DNA from: a virus
DNA: 24,771 bases
Reading direction: 5' to 3' (one strand)
Virus record (IMG/VR): IMGVR_UViG_3300009156_000233
Location: 1 to 24,771 of that record
Made by a program: the position numbers and the translations under genes. Position 1 is the stretch's first letter. Each line of letters starts with the position of its first letter. The notes under the pieces were generated by a model. That model did no database searches. It saw only the letters and a program-made list of their open reading frames with translations, and was not told where the DNA came from. Shown here in pieces: positions 21,996 to 24,771 of the stretch.

Positions 21996-23372
21996 TTATT
22001 CACCTATGTATGCTGTTCTAATCGTAGGATTAGGAATTCGCAGACTTACCTGATTGTTATAAATATCGACGCGCGCTTCCTTTGGTTTATTGACCACGAA
22101 CAGACCACTCAAATCATCTTTGGGGGCAAGTGCGCGACCAGTTGGAAATCCAGTGTAGATGACATACAGCATTTGTTGAGATATACGTGATTCCTTAGTT
22201 GGCCCCTGCGGCGTTACAGGATTCCACAGAAACTCCGCACCAAATCCCCATCTATACATGTTAGTTGCTGCAATAGGTCCAGGAATAGTTAATCCTGCAT
22301 TTCCTGTCTGCATGAAACTGTTATTAGCTAATGATGTATTACTTACTTCCACATTATTAGGATCCCTGTATAGTCCCCATGCCTCAGTTGCGGGTGTTCC
22401 TACATCTGCTCCAGTATTAAAGAAGCCATAATATTTAATACTACTCACCGTTGAGTCATTAGGAGGAATTGAACCTTTATCCATGAATTTAATAAAGTGA
22501 ACTGCTTTATAGAATGTAGGAACAGCGGGAGTAAGCCCCGGATCTATATATGCAACTGCACTACCGGGACCAGTACCATCAGTATTGACTGGATACAGCC
22601 ATGTAGGACACGGTTGGGCAGTTGCTAGATATGCAGGATCATTCCAACCACCTATCACTCCGGCTGTAATCAAATTAGGCCGGTTGATATGCTGATCCCA
22701 CATATGTCCCTGTTCCCAATTAAGTGACGTATAGGGATTAGCAATGTTACCTATATCTCCTGCCGTTCTCAGAGGACTAGCCCAAATTGGTGCAGGTCCA
22801 GCTACAGGACCAATGTTAGTATCCCATCTATTTGCCTGAGCCTCAAACTGTTCCTTAGTCAGTGCATCCTGATTCCAATACTTGAAGCAGCAAACATCCG
22901 CTATGTTACTGATGGCAACTACCAAGTTATAAAATGGGTCATTAATGCTATATCCCGTTCCTGCGGCAGTTACTTGCGTTAGTGTGACCGGACGTTCCCA
23001 GGGATTCGTGCTTAATGGATCTTCTACTCCAGCATAAACTGTAACATTAGCTCCACTCTTAGCAAAACAGAATACTTGCCATCTGTTGTGCAGGACAAAG
23101 CCTATGTCTGTAGAGGGAGCAGCAAGAGTTTTATCGCGTGCAGTCAGATGCCATACAATTCCGTCATTCTGTATGATTATGTTCGACCCCCCGATACAGT
23201 TAAATCCGACTAATGTGTTCGGGACCGTGAAATACTGCTTGACCCAAATACAGAAACTCCACTTTTCCGACGCAGCAGGAGTTATACCTGGGAAAAAAAT
23301 AGGCGGATTTTCAGACCCAGTAGTCTGAAATCTTATCAATTGCACATAACCCGCGCTAGACCTAACCGACAT
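21996..23372 (-). CDS. LamG/concanavalin-like virion protein (458 aa)
   Basis: This 458-residue protein has an N-terminal half (about 1-190) that fits a concanavalin/LamG-like jelly roll: WSFCIWVKQYFTVPNTLVGF, 'NDGIVWHLTARD', RWQVFCFAKSGANVTVYAG, and DVCCFKYWNQDALTKEQFEAQAN. The last of these matches the usual closing 'strand plus ALT-x-x-Q/E-x-x' turn. The C-terminal half is beta-rich without a recognised name. Such domains in phage particles bind glycans or decorate the tail. The ATG overlaps the upstream gene by 11 bases. Confidence 0.65.
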   Translation of the reverse strand: MSVRSSAGYVQLIRFQTTGSENPPIFFPGITPAASEKWSFCIWVKQYFTVPNTLVGFNCIGGSNIIIQNDGIVWHLTARDKTLAAPSTDIGFVLHNRWQVFCFAKSGANVTVYAGVEDPLSTNPWERPVTLTQVTAAGTGYSINDPFYNLVVAISNIADVCCFKYWNQDALTKEQFEAQANRWDTNIGPVAGPAPIWASPLRTAGDIGNIANPYTSLNWEQGHMWDQHINRPNLITAGVIGGWNDPAYLATAQPCPTWLYPVNTDGTGPGSAVAYIDPGLTPAVPTFYKAVHFIKFMDKGSIPPNDSTVSSIKYYGFFNTGADVGTPATEAWGLYRDPNNVEVSNTSLANNSFMQTGNAGLTIPGPIAATNMYRWGFGAEFLWNPVTPQGPTKESRISQQMLYVIYTGFPTGRALAPKDDLSGLFVVNKPKEARVDIYNNQVSLRIPNPTIRTAYIGE

Positions 23373-24771
23373 CTAAAATCTCCGTAGGATTTCCAGAAAT
23401 TAAATCAGGACCAATAGCTCCGAGTACTAATCTGTCAGTTTCGGCTAGTGTGATGCTGTTGATGTTCGCGTCGTATATCCACTTAGCCCATCTAATTTCC
23501 TTCGCATTCATTCCGTTCTTGTAGTCCGCGTGTAACAGCACCTTCCTGAACGGCGGAGGCAATGTAATCCAGAGTTTCTTATTGATTGAATCATTTACAA
23601 TCTGTATTAGATGGAATTCATTTCGGTCCAATCCTCTCCAAAAATCTTCAATCTTCCAGGACATTTCAGGCTGTGCATATACGCCGTTGAATAGCATCAG
23701 ACCTGACCAGTCCACAATGATTAGAAAGTCGATGTTCACGCCGCCCGTGTCTAACACCGTTGCTATTCCATGAACAGGTGAGCCTATACCTTGGTCCAGT
23801 AGTTCTTCCTGCCATGTTACTGGTTCATCATAGTTATCTGAGTATGCGTATGTTCTAGTTTTCTTGAATATATACATAACGTCCCTAAATTCTTGGACGC
23901 ATGTTAATGGATGACCATCTAGTGGAACAACTATGATTCCTTCTACTTTGTTTACTGCTTCTGGTTCACCCGCGACTGACAATCTAGCAATTGATCTGTT
24001 GTCTGTGATTCCTGCTGGTAATCCTGTCAATGTTTCAGTCGTACCAAATTCACCGACTATCACGAGTCGAGAATGATACGTGTTCAGATATACGCCAGCG
24101 GGAATCTCAGCAAAGTTGTCAGCTAGGTGCGATGCGTCACTCAATAGGTCAGCATCAAAGAAGTTGATAGTTTTCGTAGTATCGATGTTATTATCAATAT
24201 TTCCTCCTGGAATGAAGAAGTATTGATATCCCTTCTGATCACCATTGTATTCCGGTATCATTTTCGTAGATACCAGATGTCGCTTCTTGACCCAAGCGTT
24301 AGGTGATACAGGAATATTCGATACGACTATATCATGCGTACCAGTGAATGTTACTTCAGCTTTAACATCTGGTCCTATTGATGTGAAATAACCAGTGTCC
24401 GTCTCATATACCACTCCGATGATGTGAAATCCAGCATCAGATTTAATTCCCGTCGTGATTGCTCCCATTGCAGCAGTCATCGGCGGGCCTACAGGTGGAG
24501 TCCCGGCCGCTTTACGCGCCGCAGTTCCATCACCTTTGTAGACGTAAATGAATTCGTTTTGAATTCCTAGCTGATACTTTTCACCATTCTCATTCGTGTA
24601 TGTCTTGAATGGACTGATATACGCGCGCCCGTTAATCGCGACGAACCCAAAATCCTCCATCGCTGCGATGGTTAGAATCGGCCCAACTATCGTCCTAGGT
24701 GAACCTTTAATGTGATAGATGTTCCCTCCTTCAGTCAATACCAGGAGAGTTCCACCCTGCTGTGTAATGTA
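23362..24771 (-). CDS. Probable beta-rich tail protein, 5' end beyond window
   Basis: The reading frame stays open to the right edge. A TTG at 24738 could be mistaken for a start, but the codons before it read YITQQGGTLLV in the same frame, so the true start lies outside. At least 469 residues are present. Strand-rich repeats such as GFVAINGRAYISPF, RLVIVGEFG, VMYIFKKTRTYAYSD, FLIIVDWSGLMLFNG and KLWITLPPP suggest a beta-propeller-like or nozzle protein of short-tailed phages (comparable in position and style to P22 gp10 or T7 gp12), but no motif proves it. It is upstream of all other virion genes here. Confidence 0.55.
   Translation of the reverse strand, partial: YITQQGGTLLVLTEGGNIYHIKGSPRTIVGPILTIAAMEDFGFVAINGRAYISPFKTYTNENGEKYQLGIQNEFIYVYKGDGTAARKAAGTPPVGPPMTAAMGAITTGIKSDAGFHIIGVVYETDTGYFTSIGPDVKAEVTFTGTHDIVVSNIPVSPNAWVKKRHLVSTKMIPEYNGDQKGYQYFFIPGGNIDNNIDTTKTINFFDADLLSDASHLADNFAEIPAGVYLNTYHSRLVIVGEFGTTETLTGLPAGITDNRSIARLSVAGEPEAVNKVEGIIVVPLDGHPLTCVQEFRDVMYIFKKTRTYAYSDNYDEPVTWQEELLDQGIGSPVHGIATVLDTGGVNIDFLIIVDWSGLMLFNGVYAQPEMSWKIEDFWRGLDRNEFHLIQIVNDSINKKLWITLPPPFRKVLLHADYKNGMNAKEIRWAKWIYDANINSITLAETDRLVLGAIGPDLISGNPTEILDVG

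Noticed and set aside
24736-24738. TTG as the true start of the rightmost gene
   Set aside because: The frame stays open and protein-like (YITQQGGTLLV) to the window edge, so the gene begins outside.

Overview
The window looks like the central part of a tailed-phage genome (virus or prophage; most likely a podovirus-type or other short-tailed phage) from an unidentified bacterial host. Evidence: two tightly packed gene blocks on opposite strands, many tiny overlapping genes (ATGA and TAATG junctions), a phage-type UDG/family A DNA polymerase, collagen-like tail fibres, and a giant virion protein of the 'large polyvalent protein' kind. I see no integrase, tRNA, rRNA, insertion sequence or CRISPR. 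The host cannot be named from the sequence.

Left block, + strand, about 240-10518: replication and recombination. After a gene-poor leader with a possible structured RNA (118-241) come small genes, a DUF2325-like protein, a DUF6717-like protein, an iron-sulfur PD-(D/E)XK (RecB/Cas4-type) nuclease, a Sak4-like RecA-fold ATPase and a probable ssDNA-binding protein. A regulatory gap (4288-4482) holds two perfect inverted repeats. A very acidic small protein and a hairpin/terminator pair follow. Then come a cold-shock-domain protein, several tiny genes, an 870-residue UDG + 3'-5' exonuclease + PolA polymerase, a DUF3987-like replicative ATPase and small zinc-binding proteins. Together these could form a replisome and recombination set: nuclease plus Sak4 plus SSB for end processing and annealing, polymerase plus P-loop helicase for synthesis.

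Right block, - strand, 24771-10519: virion genes, transcribed right to left. The order is a probable beta-rich tail protein (5' end beyond the window), a LamG-like protein, a small protein, a collagen-like fibre with a His-x-His-rich tip, a small protein, a second collagen-like fibre, a GNAT-like protein, a Gly/Ala-rich protein, a Gln/Pro-rich protein and an 1874-residue giant protein. The last three are probably internal or ejected virion proteins. The two blocks meet tail to tail with no spacer: their stop codons form one TGATCA palindrome.

The most interesting observation is that the DNA polymerase ends in DDDIPF, the same terminal hexapeptide as the bacterial SSB C-terminal interaction tip. 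The phage's own probable SSB lacks such a tail. The polymerase also has unusual residues in its Exo III, motif B and motif C positions.
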